Shown piece after piece: positions 1 through 11,310 of a stretch of 64,000 nucleotides of DNA (position 1 is its first letter; each line of letters opens with the position of its first letter). A model generated the notes under the pieces. That model did not search any database. It was not told where the DNA came from and worked only from the letters and a program-made list of their open reading frames with translations. Location of the stretch: contig JAPYXD010000744.1 of assembly GCA_030998225.1 (NCBI GenBank), positions 1,240,001 through 1,304,000 of the forward strand, given 5' to 3'. This stretch comes from Diplolepis rosae (taxonomy: Eukaryota > Arthropoda > Insecta > Hymenoptera > Diplolepididae). Position numbers and translations under genes: made by a program.

Positions 1-660
1 TCATATTTATAAAACAGTAAATAAAGAAGGATTGGAGAATTTATCGAAAAAAAAAAAATGATGAGAATCATCTTTTATGTTAGCTACCGGGTGTTCTGTT
101 ATTTCGAGCGGATAAGTTTTGTGGGATATATCAATTAGCGTAAGACCGCTAAACATTAGCCCCATGCTCAGTTTTGACTCACACGCTTATAAAGCACACA
201 TGCGTGTTTGTTTTGAAGTATTAGTGAAGAGGATGGGGACATCACTGAAGAGACGAGAGAAGGTTTCTCCTTTCATCTCGCCGCACATTTGCTACCGCCT
301 TTTTCGTAACAGTGTCTCAACTAAATCTTTAATTATATTGTATGTCTACTGGCAAAGCTGACGATATTATAAGTCCAACGCTAATATTGTCGTAAAAGAA
401 GTGGAGGAACAATGAACAACATTTCACCTTTTGATGAGGACTATAATCGACAATCAATTGCCTCTAAATGTTTTACATGTATTTTTATTCCCTGTGAAAT
501 TATTCCTCAATTTATATTCATCTTTTGTTCTATTTTTAGTTTTATATTTTATTGTATATGGGCGAATCTATACAACCGCTCGATTTCGTGTCACTTACGG
601 ATTAGGCTCTGTAAATATACAAAGTAAAAAAATGTACTTGATCTAAGCGAAACATTTTTT
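1..660. other. Unassigned AT-rich DNA
   Basis: No supported gene. Short open frames at 119-361 and 412-646 overlap in different frames, have no recognisable domain and look like chance. No clear element ends were seen before the arrays that begin near 661. Confidence 0.5.
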
Positions 661-845
661 TATTATACGATAAGTTTGTTTAATTCAAATAAACCCTTTT
701 CTCGGTGTAATTCAACCAATTAATTTGTTTCATGCAACCAAAGAAGGCTTGTTTGTATATTATTTGGTTAAATCAAATACATATTTCAATTGATTCAGCT
801 AAATTTGGGTTGATTCATCAAAATGGTTTAGTTAGACCTTAGGTT
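661..845. repeat. Outer palindromic-array element, left part
   Basis: Degenerate array of AACCAAA/TTTGGTT and ATTTGATT-like words, including 'ttggttaaatcaaat' and 'gggttgattcatc'. It resumes at 3563-3778 in the same style, ending 'aaatattttcctgagttt'. The 846-3562 element appears to have inserted into it, leaving TT on both sides. Its own left end is not clean. Confidence 0.55.
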
Positions 846-1190
846 CACTGAGAAAAATGTCTGGTTGACCGAACAAAAGTTTGGTAGACCCAACCAAATT
901 TTTTGGTTGCTATAGAAGCAACAAAATTGTTTTGTTGAGCTAACCAAATTACTTTGTTGGAGCGTTTGGTTGGACCAACCAAAAAGTTTGGTAAGCACAA
1001 CAAAATTTTTTTGTAGATTAAATGACCTTATTTGGTTGAGTTAACGTGATATTTGTTAGCTCAACACAATAATTTTTCAAACTGATCAAAACTTTTGTAG
1101 TTTCTACAAGATAGTTTTGTTGAAGCAATAGAATTTTTATTTTGAAGCAACAGTTACTTTGTTGAGGGAAAAATTTATTTTGTAAATGAA
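846..1190. repeat. Left palindromic-word array
   Basis: Words such as 'ggttgacc', 'cccaaccaaa', 'ttttggttg', 'tttggttggaccaaccaaa' and 'acaaaattttttttgt'-type inversions recur every 20-30 bp with little exact sequence identity. This forms the left end of the gene-carrying element. Confidence 0.7.
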
Positions 1191-1605
1191 ATATAAAATA
1201 TTTTGTATATGGAAAAAAACCGAGAGGGACAAAATGGATTGATTTAATAAAATGTGTTTTATTTGTAGAAATGTTGTTTAATTAATCATAATTAAATTTC
1301 GGAATACGGATGATTAGATGAAATTGTGATTAATTAAGAGATTTGTCTTAAAATAAAATTCACTTTAATTAACTAATGAAATCTTCGTCCTTCTATAGCT
1401 TTTGTCCCATACAGAAAATATTCTAATTTATTTAAACATCAAAATAAAGGAGTTATCGCCTTAAATTAAGAAGTTACAGTTATTTATAATTACGTTAGTG
1501 TCTATTATAATTATACGTATTGGAAAGTGTAATAATAACATACAGAGTGTAGAGAAAACATGATTATTTATTTTGTGAAATATATCAGACTTTATAACGC
1601 ACACA

Positions 1606-3198
1606 TTAGTACCAAGTTACGAATGCATCCCCATTTACATTATAAAGAATACATGAAGTTTTAACACAACGCAAACTTTCGTAGAACAAACACAGTTCAC
1701 AAATTTTTTTGGCTACAATTTCACAATGAAAGTTTTTGAATTGAAATCTGAAACATGTTTATCAACCTTCAGAATATGCACAACAAATTATACGAATTAA
1801 TATTGTATTAATATTATTAATATTTAAATTCTTACGGCTGACCGAAGGGATCGGTAAAACACAACAAATGTGAAACGATAATGTCTACTATCGAACTTTG
1901 ATCCGAATCAGATAATTCTTCTTTTTTGTCAGATACATTTAGGATAACTCTTCCTTTGAATGTGTCAAATAAAATTTGATAAAAGTCCTTGAATAAAAAA
2001 GATAAAATAATATTTTACCAGTAATTTTTCCTTTCTCCCTGTATTAAAAAAAAATTATCTTCTTAATGTTAATCAATGAATAATTTAATTTCTTTTTTAA
2101 GGTTCAATATATTACCAAAGATGGTAGATTGTCGAAAAATTCTTTTTTCGTTAAAGATGTCTCTTCAGTCTGTGGTTCCACATTTTCTTTATTTATTTCA
2201 AGCAAATTTTCTCCAGAAGTATCATTAAATGTTGCAATAATTTCATTCTGTGGTACATTAAAATTTTAATTAGTCCTGTCTATTTTTATTTTTTAACATC
2301 TAAAGCCAGTTGTCTTATTTTATTTTTTATTTTATGAATCTCTCAAAAATAAGATATAGGAAGAAGCATGCAATCCCAAAATGACAAGAAATTACATACC
2401 TCACTGTTTGTGGACTTATTTGCGATTCTTTCCCCTAATTTCTTATCTTTCGAATAATTGCTGGGCTTACTGGTCTCATTAGTGGATTCAATTGTGACAG
2501 ATTTAAGAGGAACTTGAGGTGTTTCATTAGATACATAATTATTCAAGTTGCGTTCAAATTTAATTTGAACACCCAACAACTCATTTTTCAAAAGTTTCTG
2601 CACAAAATTACTGCCCGGTACAAGAGCATTTAATGCTTCTAAACCAATTCCTTCAGCTAAAAATTAAGAATTGTATACTTTATTCGTGTGAAATTCATTC
2701 ATATTTTCCAGTTTTACGATGGCCATATTTCCATTACGATATTATTATTACGACTGATATATATTTATACAATATTATATCACAAAAAGTAATAAAATAA
2801 TAATAGACAAAACGAAAAATACTTAATGCAGTCTTTTAAAAATTTGATTTAAAAAAATCCTATTTTCAATTTATTTATAACGTCCATGAAAAATTATAGT
2901 AATTCTGAAGTCAATCTTGACCTTGAAGCGTCTATAAGTAATACATATTCTCACTTCCCATGTGAATAATCTAACCTACACTTTAAAGATATTTATCTTG
3001 TATACTACATTTAATTTAACGAAAAAATAAAGGTAAAAAAAATAAGGTGTTTGCGATATTACTTTAAAGTGTGTTGTTAGAATTTGAGAGATTAAATAAC
3101 ACGAATAAAATGTACCGAAATCACTTACCTGGAAATGTATCTATCAGAGATCCTAGGCCCCATTCCTCTAAAATCTGTTGTGTTTCAACGTCAGCCAT
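1606..3198 (-). CDS. SAM-domain-like protein, five exons, inside a CACTGAG-ended element
   Basis: Exons on the - strand: 3129-3198, 2400-2656, 2116-2247, 1836-1987 and 1606-1747. All four introns (472, 152, 128 and 88 bp) are GT-AG, and phases join cleanly (1, 0, 0, 2). The 250-residue product starts MADVETQQILEEWGLGSLID. Residues ~7-55 resemble a SAM domain (ILEEWGLGSLIDTF, then EGIGLEALNAL). A polar linker of ~100 residues follows (~56-153). Residues ~154-250 hold GRVILNV, SSIVDIIVSHLL and EIVAKKICELC, resembling the C-terminal half of uncharacterised multi-copy insect SAM proteins (recalled, not searched). The last ~25 residues before the TAA look unlike that family, so this copy may be truncated or decaying. 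Start: first in-frame ATG, with stop-free splicing throughout. Biochemical function is unknown; a role in mobility of the enclosing element is speculation. Confidence 0.72.
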
Positions 3199-3364
3199 CC
3201 TTTTCGAAACACATATACAACTCTTAGTTTAACTTTATTTTCTTTAAAACAACAAATAATACTAACCACCTAAATGTAAATAAGTGATTTTAGCTCGAAT
3301 CCACCATATTGAAAACAAAAGCAACGAGCGTTCCTCATGAATCGAAAGAGAGCTCTTGCGCGGA

Positions 3365-3562
3365 TGTGTGTTTGGTATGCCCAACAAAATTCTTTGATAT
3401 ACACTCAACAAAAAGGGCTTAACAAAATTTTTTGTTTAAGCCAAACAAACTTTTTTGTAACTTCAACTACTTTTTTGGTCGTCGCAACCAAATTTTGGTT
3501 AGAACAACCAAAACTGATCAACAAAATTATTTTGTAGCTGTGACATTATTTTTTTCTCAGTG
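3365..3562. repeat. Right palindromic-word array
   Basis: Array of 'caacaaaatt', 'aaattttttgttt', 'caaccaaattttggtt' and 'caacaaaattattttgt' words ending TTTTTTTCTCAGTG. It is the counterpart of the 846-1190 array. The open frame at 3337-3537 is a by-product of these words and not a gene. Confidence 0.68.
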
Positions 3563-3778
3563 TTAAGTCAAGCCAAATTTCGTTAAATCAACCAAGATTT
3601 GATTGAATCAACTTGAATAATTGTTTAATTCAATCAAATCGCATAAAAACAGTACATCTTTGTTTGTATAAAACAAAGTCATTGATTGAATCAATTACAA
3701 ATTTAGTCGCACGTGTGACAAGCAAATCCTTTGGTCTATCATACTAAATTTTGGTTGGATTAACTAAATATTTTCCTG
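3563..3778. repeat. Outer palindromic-array element, right part
   Basis: Continuation of the 661-845 array with 'gccaaatttcgttaaatcaacc', 'gatttgattgaatcaac' and 'ttttggttggattaac'. It ends near 'tattttcctgagt', a weak version of the CTGAGTG-type terminus. Confidence 0.5.
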
Positions 3779-3784
3779 AGTTTA

Positions 3785-5040
3785 ATATCCTATGCGCTAT
3801 TTCATGGTTCGTAATATTTGAAAATCTTTTCATATACTTATTGAAATAATAAAATTCATTTAAAAAGCTCCCCTATATTCCCGAGTTTCAAGAAATATTT
3901 TTTTAAATCCCATAAGTTTTAAGGAATCTCTCCTACAACATACGGTTCAGGAAAATTTCCTGAAATTTTAGTAAAAATACATTATATGAACAAAATATGG
4001 GATAATTTTAAACAAATTTTAGGAAAGTTTTCAAAAATTTCAAATTAGAAAATGAAATTCTATTAATTAGATAATAAAATTCAAAACGTGAGAAAAAGAC
4101 ATGTTATCTTTGATTCGACTCTGCCGACATTTTTTGGGCCATAGACCCATGTTATTAGCTCTCAACATTGCACTCATGGCGCAATTAATGTCACTGACAT
4201 CTTAATTTTTAAAGAAGAAATCCACATGTGAAATATAAGCGTTAGTATGGAATGTAAAAGACTATTGCCAAAAAAATCGCAAGTTTATATTCGCATCAAG
4301 GTTAAGAAATAAATAATAGATGTCACCAATTTGAAACTTAACTTTATAGTTGACAGTTAACGATCTATAGATTCCTGTAATAATGTTTTTATGACATTAC
4401 CTTCCCCATAAAATGGTTCTGTCAAGTATTTTTGGCTAACAGTCGATATTATATAAGACTACAATTTCCAAAAGTCTAACCGCCATCTAGCAAACAAAAC
4501 AGGTAAAAAAATCATCATCCTGAGCCTAGCAGCTATGAAATAACGCTAAAAAATGTATAAAGTAAGCATTTTTGCCAACTTTTATGTTTATTTTTTATTT
4601 TTTTATACCGTCTGATCTCAAAAGGCTTTTCTGCAGCGAAAAGTCACAGCTGAAGCTGAAGGCTATTTCCAACGTGGTTTTATAGTTATGGATGCGCAAT
4701 ATAGGCATAAAGCCATTAGGAAAGGAAGCAACATCGTGTTGTTCAATACCCTGGCCAACAACACAATGAGATTTTTCAAGATTTTGGGCAATTCTTAATG
4801 TCCCTGAAGAATCTTAGAATTTTATTGCTGCTCCTCTTTTGCCAAAGTGCAACGAACGACGAACTAGCCTCTCTGTAAGAATTATGCAATTTTCAAGGTA
4901 TACGTTTGCCAGTCTATGGTTGAAAATTGTAAATATTACTTTAAATTTTAAATTGCGAGTATGGATGGATTGGCCATGGATCAATCAATACAGCTGACTA
5001 ATTCAATAAAATCAGTTAAATCAGTTTCCCCCAAGATTTC
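3785..5040. other. Unassigned DNA
   Basis: AT-rich. No supported gene, tRNA or clean element ends were found. The short frames here lack any motif. Confidence 0.4.
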
Positions 5041-5044
5041 CCCA

Positions 5045-5288
5045 CACAAGGAGAAAAATGGATATTCAACTATATGTGACAAACATCTTATATATTCAGT
5101 TATAATATCTAGATATTGAACTCTAGTATCTGAATATTTAGCTTTACTATCTAAAATATTGAAAAAGGTTAATATGAATATCTTTGATATCACAGCTAAA
5201 TATTAAGATATTACAACCGAATATATAAGATGTTTGTCACATAGTTGAATATCTAGATATTGATCCTGAATATCCATTTTTCTCCGTG
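5045..5288. mobile_element. MITE with CACGGAG-type ends and TATCTAGATATT word
   Basis: Left end 'cacaaggagaaaaatgg', right end 'ccatttttctccgtg'. Arms of ~55 bp pair ('gatattcaactatatgtgac' against 'gtcacatagttgaatatc'). The interior is built of 'tatctagatattga', 'ttagctttactatctaaa' and related words. It shares its ends with the 911-bp element at 8565-9475. Confidence 0.75.
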
Positions 5289-5324
5289 CAATAATATGCA
5301 TTTATTTAGCTGAAACTTTAGTAC

Positions 5325-5819
5325 ATATAATAGAGGACGTATAAGCGGATGGCGTAGATAGACTACATTTCGTTCTGATAATGGAACAAAAATTTCCAAA
5401 ATATTTTGTGAAATTGAACTTTTTTTCATTTTTGAAACCAAATGTAGTCTACACTGAAAAAAAAAATTCGACGATACAGACATAATTGTGGTTCCTTGAC
5501 CTATATTATATTGAAGATTTACCGAAAACCAAGGTTTGCTTGTATTAGTTCAGCCTGTATGTGTATTCCAAACATATGAATTACTATTGCAGCAATATTT
5601 TTGATTAACTGTCAAATATATTTTGTTGAATTACTTAAAAACAATCAGCTATATTCATATGGCTGATAAATCCCAAGCATTTCTTTCAGTGTATCTGTCC
5701 ATTTTTATCTTCTCTACAATTTCCTAAATTTTGAAAACAAAATTTTACCTACTTGGGACATAAACATGTAGAAATCTAAAATAAATAAAATTTTTTAATT
5801 CCCGAAGTGTCACATGCCC
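5325..5819. mobile_element. TTAA-type MITE, copy A, interrupted
   Basis: The right half matches the intact copies at 19626-19988 and 51608-51977 and ends 'gtcacatgccc' followed by TTAA (5820-5823). The left end is not recognisable. The 240-bp element at 5452-5691 is inserted in it. Confidence 0.7.
5452..5691. mobile_element. 240-bp CACTGA-ended MITE, copy 1
   Basis: CACTGAAAAA...TTTCAGTG flanked by TA (5450-5451 and 5692-5693). Removing it with one TA restores the sequence seen at the same place in the uninterrupted TTAA-type copy at 51608-51977, which proves a 2-bp duplication. The second copy at 52939-53178 is inverted, also 240 bp, also TA-flanked, and differs at about three positions by eye. 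Confidence 0.88.
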
Positions 5820-5825
5820 TTAAGA

Positions 5826-6420
5826 CTCTATCAGATTTAAGGAACACATTCTCATCATGGCACTCGCGCTTCTCGCTCGATTTTTAGTAAACATTTCTAT
5901 AACTTTCTAATAATTTACATGATTAAAAAAAATTTGTAGACTGTTTTTAAGCAAACGATTTTTTATTTTAACGCTTATTTTGTACATGTCACATATTTTG
6001 GTTAAAAAATGGAATTTTTTATTTTTAATATTTAAAATCAAAACATAAAATATACATCTTGACAAAAAATGTCCTATTTAGAATTTGTAGACCTCATTGA
6101 GGCAAATCATTTTCCATCTCTACGTTTTTTTCGTATGTCACATATTTTGTTTAAATAATGGAATTTTTAAATTTTAATTGTATTTTTAAAAATTAAAATG
6201 AAAAATATACGTTTTATTAGAAACTATGTCAGACAAAATTTGCAGATCTTATTGAAACGAACAATTTTGCAAACTTACGTTTTTTTCGTATTTCACGCAC
6301 ATGAATTTAAAAAAATTGAATTTTGGATTTTCAATAGTATGTTTTTAAATTAAAAAGAAAAATATACATCTTTGGAAAAAATGTTGCGATTCAAACTTGT
6401 AGATCTTTTACGGCTCCAGT
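5826..6420 (+). repeat. Dispersed hairpin-family repeat, copy 1
   Basis: Begins 'ttaaggaacacattctcatc' then 'cactcgcgcttctcgctcg'. It shares its order of segments with copies at about 10205-11310, 16680-17830 and (inverted) 32010-33560. No coding capacity seen. Class unknown. Confidence 0.65.
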
Positions 6421-7180
6421 AAAGTATACTAAATCTCAATTTCATCCGATAAACAAGGTTTACATTGGTATGTTTAACTGTATGTTTTCGGTGCAGATGA
6501 ATAAAAAAAACCAGAAGATGGCGTTTGTAATAACCCTTCTACAAGTTTAATAAACGATATAGCATCCAATGCAATATAAAATATATATACAATTCAATAG
6601 GCCAATAGGTTATGACATTAGTTTTTCAATAAAATTCGCAATTTCCTTGTTTTGTTTCTTGGCCAAAATGTTGCACAATCATGTCACGTACAATTTTCGT
6701 TTAATCTACAAAGTCCTTTGAATACTTTCTTACTTAATCTATAATTCCTCGGGATCTCGCATAAGTTTTCATTGCCTGGTTTTCAAAAACCTTTTTTTTT
6801 ATTCTCATTTTTGGTGTTAGGTTCTTATATAACGTTTTTTATGATAGATGGATCAACTGATGCGGCAGAATTTTTTGGAATCGACGTTTAAGGCCCATCA
6901 ACATCAAATTTTATTACTCGAAATCTTCACTCACATTAAAGTACATATGTCAGATTTCGATTCCTGAGAAAGAACTGTCTATTTTCTCAAAAATAACTAG
7001 AGTGCCTCAACAATACTTGAAAAGTTTAGACTCACTAATAACTTAAATGGCGTAGCATTACATTTCTTTTGAATAATTTACAATTTTTCCTCAAGAGGGC
7101 CTCACTAGTTGAAAAGGAAAACTTACGAGTATCTCAAATAAGACTTTTGAAAATTTCTACTTGGGATGTACCGAAAATCT
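6421..7180. other. Unassigned DNA
   Basis: AT-rich stretch. No gene, RNA gene or repeat ends could be supported. Confidence 0.4.
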
Positions 7181-7186
7181 GTATTG

Positions 7187-8040
7187 TACTAAGATGAAAA
7201 GTACAGGGAAAGTTCGAGTTAAGACTAATATTTACCGTTTTTAACGGTAACGGAGGGATATTGGCTTGGTAGGTTAAGTTTACTGTTTTCACAGTAAAAT
7301 ATCTGTTTTCAAGCTAGAAAATTTTTTCTGAGTAAATTGACAATACTTTTTCGATACACGTACACCGAAAAAAAATCTCAGTAGGTTTGACTACTTTTAA
7401 CTTACTTTCCGTAGTTCGTAATGGCCCCAGTGTCATTTTTGAAGTTAAGTGAACTGCAGGAACATAGGTAAATCAAATAAGAGCAGTAGTTGAATCGATG
7501 AATATTCTTAGTACATTTCAAAACTTTATTTACTTTCAAGCAGTCTTTAACTTACTATTTTTATATACAAACTTACCTACAAACACACATTCCCCTCTAC
7601 ACTACACAAACGCTCGTTTATAGGTAGTATTAAAAATTATTCTTAAAGCTGCGGATTCGAACCCTCTTTACTTATAATTAACGCATTACTAACCTAACGA
7701 CTAAGCCTCTCGGCTGCGCACGCTTGGAATACAAGAAAGAAAATAGCGCTTATAACCTTCAACTACTGCAGGGCCGTGTAAGAAGTGTATAGGCCCCGTG
7801 TGATCGGGAATTTTTAGATTTTATCCCGATTTATGATTCTGATTAAAATTTTTAATTATTAAATCGATTTTCTATAAAATGAAATATTTTTGAAATAAAC
7901 AGATTAAGTTTTTGAATTAAAGAACGTTACATAATAAAAAGATTTATATACATTTTAGAATTATTAACTTTGATTATTGTATATTAGTGATACTTTATAC
8001 AGGTTATGATTCCTTTAACTTTTGTTCTCAAGAGTAAAAT
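7187..8040 (-). mobile_element. Partial diverged copy of the 1525-bp element
   Basis: Inverted relative to the copies at 13904-15428 and 44005-45529. It shares 'ccgtttttaacggtaacgga', the tRNA-like segment, 'aggccccgtgtgatcggga' and the AT-rich unit with 'aaatcgattttctataaaat'. The subterminal GGGGCCC parts and the ends are missing, and it has only one AT-rich unit where the full copies have two in tandem. Confidence 0.75.
7645..7730 (-). repeat. tRNA-like (SINE-type) segment, diverged
   Basis: On the - strand: A-box-like 'gcgcagccgagaggc', then 'GGGTTCGAATCC' as B box. The spacing suits a tRNA with a long variable arm (Ser/Leu type). No acceptor stem closes, so it is not a functional tRNA gene. 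Confidence 0.6.
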
Positions 8041-8190
8041 CAACGTACGTATGTTCAGAATCTAAAAATTTTGAGTTTTTTCAATTCCAAAAATATGATG
8101 AAACTTTGGAATCAAGAAAATTATCTCATAACGAAATTATGCATTCAAGTTCGCAATAAGTTATTCTAACTTATGAAGTACTATTAAAAA

Positions 8191-8352
8191 AAATAGTACA
8201 CATGGACTCCATACTGGGGCAGTACTAATCAGTACCGTGCCAACGCTCTGCGCGGTACTAATGATCAGTACTGGCATTGCTCCTCATGTACAACTGGCGC
8301 GGTACCATGCCGTTCGTAAGATCCGACATAAGTCCGACTTGTCCGCCTGGGT
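8191..8352. repeat. GTAC-rich palindrome repeat
   Basis: Contains 'actggggcagtactaatcag', 'gcgcggtactaatgatcagt' and 'ggcgcggtaccatgcc', ending 'gtccgcctgggta'. Same family as 9602-9955, 42536-43170 and 58539-58708. The CCAGTACTGG-like words are imperfect palindromes. Confidence 0.65.
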
Positions 8353-8564
8353 ACACTCGTTTACTTAAATCAGAATAATAATATCAAGTCGAAACATTCA
8401 GCGGTTAAATAGCAGGCACTGAGGAACGTCTTAAAGACGTTGGTTTTAAAACGCAGTTGCAGCTTAAAATGAACTTTGTATATTTCCAATATTTTTATAA
8501 TAAATAAATTTAATTCTTAAATTACACTCTTTAAATCCGAATTAGTCAAAACTGACTAATGATA

Positions 8565-9475
8565 CACGGAGAAAAATGGATATTGACCCATAATATCTAG
8601 ATATTGAGGCACAATGTCAGTAGCATTCAACTATGTGACAAACATTTAGATATTCTACTTGAATGCCTGCAGATATTGAAAAAAAGATATTAACCACCAG
8701 TATCTCAGATATTGAGCTTGATTATCTAAGATATTAAGAATGAATATTCAAGATACTAAACTTCTGAATATCCTCGTTAGTAAACTTGAATGTCTGAGGT
8801 ACTAGAGTTGAATATCTCAGATATTTAACATCAATATCAGGTATACTGAAAAGGTAAGTTATAGATGTTACAGCTCAATGTCTAAGATACTCAAAAAATT
8901 ATTTTAAAGGTTATAAAATAACTACATATTCATTTTTTAGAAAAAAGTCAAATTATATTTTATTATTTTCTTTTCTATAAAAGTAATGCAGATGTTTGAA
9001 CCAAATTTTCATTATCTGGCATGTCTAAAATTAATTTAATGTTCTTGTTAGAAACTTAACCTCAACACTAAGGTTAGAATTCATTCTCGGCTATAAACCA
9101 GATATAGAGAAAAAACATAACTTATATGTTTTACTTACTGCATCTCAAGTTAAAGATCCGATCACTTTTATTCCATTAGAAATACTTATTAGAATTTAAG
9201 GAAATTTATCTTTCCGGAACGCTGCAAGCATGTCAATCTTAGATTCACTTAGATTTCGATGAGAGCGAAAAAGTGATCACATGACCTTTATATATATGCG
9301 CGCGCACTTCATGCTTCAATATCTAAACTATTGAATCTGAATATCAAATGTTACTTCTCGGCAAAATCTTATATATTGAAAAAAAAAATTTTAATATTGC
9401 GTGTCAATATCTAGATATTATGGATGAATATCTCCTATTTGAATATCTACTTTTCAATATCCATTTTTCTCCGTG
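8565..9475. mobile_element. 911-bp CACGGAG-ended element with TATCTNAGATATT word array
   Basis: CACGGAGAAAAATGGATATT at the left and its complement ending 'ctccgtg' at the right, flanked by TA (8563-8564, 9476-9477). Both ends carry arrays of 'tatctagatattga', 'tatctcagatattga' and 'tatctaagatatta' words. The ~400-bp middle (8890-9300) has no open frame of note. Confidence 0.85.
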
Positions 9476-9601
9476 TAGTTAAATTTAAGTAATTGTTAGT
9501 AGAAAACGTTACAGAAACATTAGTAAAAATAAAATTACTATAATTAATTAGGCAAATATATTAAACTATTAATTATTGTGAGATAAATTAATTTATCTAT
9601 A

Positions 9602-9955
9602 TCTGTACTGGGGCAGTACTGGACCAGTATCGCGCCAATGCTCGGCATAAATCCCTAAGTCGGCTTCTAGCCAGCATTTGGACTCTATACTGGGGCAGTA
9701 CTGGACCAGTATCGCGCCAATGCTCGGCATAAATCCCTAAGTCGGCTTCTAGCCAGCATTTGGACTCTATACTGGGGCAGTACTACACCAGTACCGCGCC
9801 AACTCTCGGCATAAATCCCTAAGTCGGCTTCTAACCAGCATTTGACTCCATACTGGGTACTAATGATCAGTACTGGCATTGCTCGTTATTTACAACTGGC
9901 GCGGTACAATGCCGTTCGTAAGATCCGGCATAAGTCCGACTTTTTCGCCTGGGCT
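9602..9955. repeat. 82-bp tandem repeat within GTAC-rich family
   Basis: Unit starting 'tactggggcagtactggacc' occurs at 9606, 9688 and 9770 (82-bp steps), with a partial fourth at 9851. Each unit includes 'gctcggcataaatccctaag'. The tail matches 8260-8345 and ends 'cgcctggg'. The 64-residue frame on the - strand here is a repeat artefact. Confidence 0.85.
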
Positions 9956-10204
9956 GAGTCAAAATTCAGTAAGATAACTCCTATTAAATAAAAAAATTTA
10001 ATCCCTATTTAAAACTTATCTTTTTGCTTGGAGGCAAAATTTTAATCTATTTGATTGAACTATAGTAAATTTGGATAAGATATTCATGATGTAATACATT
10101 TCTTAATTTATGAAAATTTAACTCAATTCAACTATATTCAATACCTTAAACAAATCAAAAAACAGTCATTTTCTTATTGCAAATATATTTTTACTTGAAA
10201 ATGA

Positions 10205-11310
10205 TTGTCTTGTGCTCTTCGCATACGTTTAAGTTTATTTCTTATAATTTAATACTGAAGCTCAAACCAATTTAATGATATTAAAGATGATGTAAATTAG
10301 TCATTTTCTCAAATTCACTCAGTTTCTTTTTCAGTTTAAGTGAAACAGGAAATTCAATTTACTTAAGGCTCTATTGGCCTTAAGGAACACATCCTCATCA
10401 TGACACTCGCGCTTCGCGCTCGATTTTCTGTATGCATTTTTGTAACTTTTTAATAAATTACATGATTATTGATAAATTTATTTTCTTCCAAATATCTCAA
10501 AAAGGAAAAACAATCGTAGACTTTATTTAAGGAAACGATTTTGCAGAACAACGCTTATTTCTTATCTCACATATTTTGGTGAAAAAAATCAAATTTTTTC
10601 AATATTAAAAATCAAAAAATTAAAATATACATCCTGTCGAGAAATTTCTCGATAAGAATGTGTAGACCTTATTTAGCCAAACAATTTTTCATCTCAAAGT
10701 TTTTTTTGTATCTCACATATTTTGTCTAAAAAATGAAGTTTTTGAATTTTAATCGTATTTTTTGGAATTGAAACGAAAAATATATGTTTTATCAGAAACT
10801 GTGTCAGACAAAACTTGTAGACCTTTTTGAAACTAACAACTTTGTATTCTTACGTTTTTTTCTTATTTTACATATTATTGTTAAAAAATTGAATTTTGGA
10901 TTTTCAATAGTTTTTTTTTTAATTAAAAAGAAAAATATGCATCTTATGAAAAAATGTTACAATTCAAATTTATAGGTATTTATTTATTCAATAATATTGT
11001 ATCATAACGTTTTTTCGTATCTCGTATAATTTAACTGGAAAATGGAATTTTGATATTGACTTTTTTCGAATTTGAATATGCTGTAACATTTCTAATTTTG
11101 ATTTAATCAAAAAATGTTATCAGGATAATTTTTAGAGATTTATGAGCACTATCAAACCAGTATTGAAATTTTTGATTTTTTCAAAAAAGACACTTTCGTA
11201 AAAACCATTTTTTCTGACTCAGGGGGTCTCAAAACGTAAAGATTTGATGAAAATTTCGAAAGTCATTTTTCACATAAAACCAATACCTTCTCATCCATGA
11301 TGAGAATGTA
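10205..11310 (+). repeat. Dispersed hairpin-family repeat, copy 2
   Basis: Contains 'cgcgcttcgcgctcg' (a near-perfect hairpin), then a run of similar blocks each built on 'cgtatctcacatattttg' and 'aaaaatatacatctt'. It ends near 'ctcatccatgatgagaatg'. Closest to copy 3 (16680-17830). No gene. Confidence 0.7.

Larger units (their letters stand above)
846..3562 (-). mobile_element. Gene-carrying element with CACTGAG termini and AACCAAA arrays
   Basis: Left end CACTGAGAAAAATGTC at 846. The right end, read inward on the other strand, is CACTGAGAAAAAAATAATGTC from 3562. Direct TT flanks both sides (844-845 and 3563-3564). Both ends run inward as arrays of AACCAAA/TTTGGTT and AACAAAA/TTTTGTT words. 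Between the arrays lies a complete five-exon gene on the - strand (1606-3198). No transposase-like frame is visible. Seen: termini, arrays, TT flanks, gene. Inferred: that the 2717 bp moved as one unit. Alternatively, two separate small elements flank a gene by chance, which the matching TT flanks make less likely. Confidence 0.65.

Noticed and set aside
1836..1838. Stop codon TAA straight after exon 4 of the SAM-like gene as the true end
   Set aside because: It overlaps a good GTAAGA donor, and the next exon continues in frame with a family-like EIVAKKICEL segment, so splicing is preferred. The unspliced end remains possible.
1988..2115. Possible 20-bp micro-exon ('ggagaaaggaaaaattactg' on the - strand) between exons 3 and 4 of the SAM-like gene
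   Set aside because: It has AG and GT at its sides, but including it shifts the frame of exon 4, whereas skipping it keeps a clean phase-0 join.
9685..9879. 64-residue frame on the - strand
   Set aside because: It is the translation of the 82-bp tandem unit.
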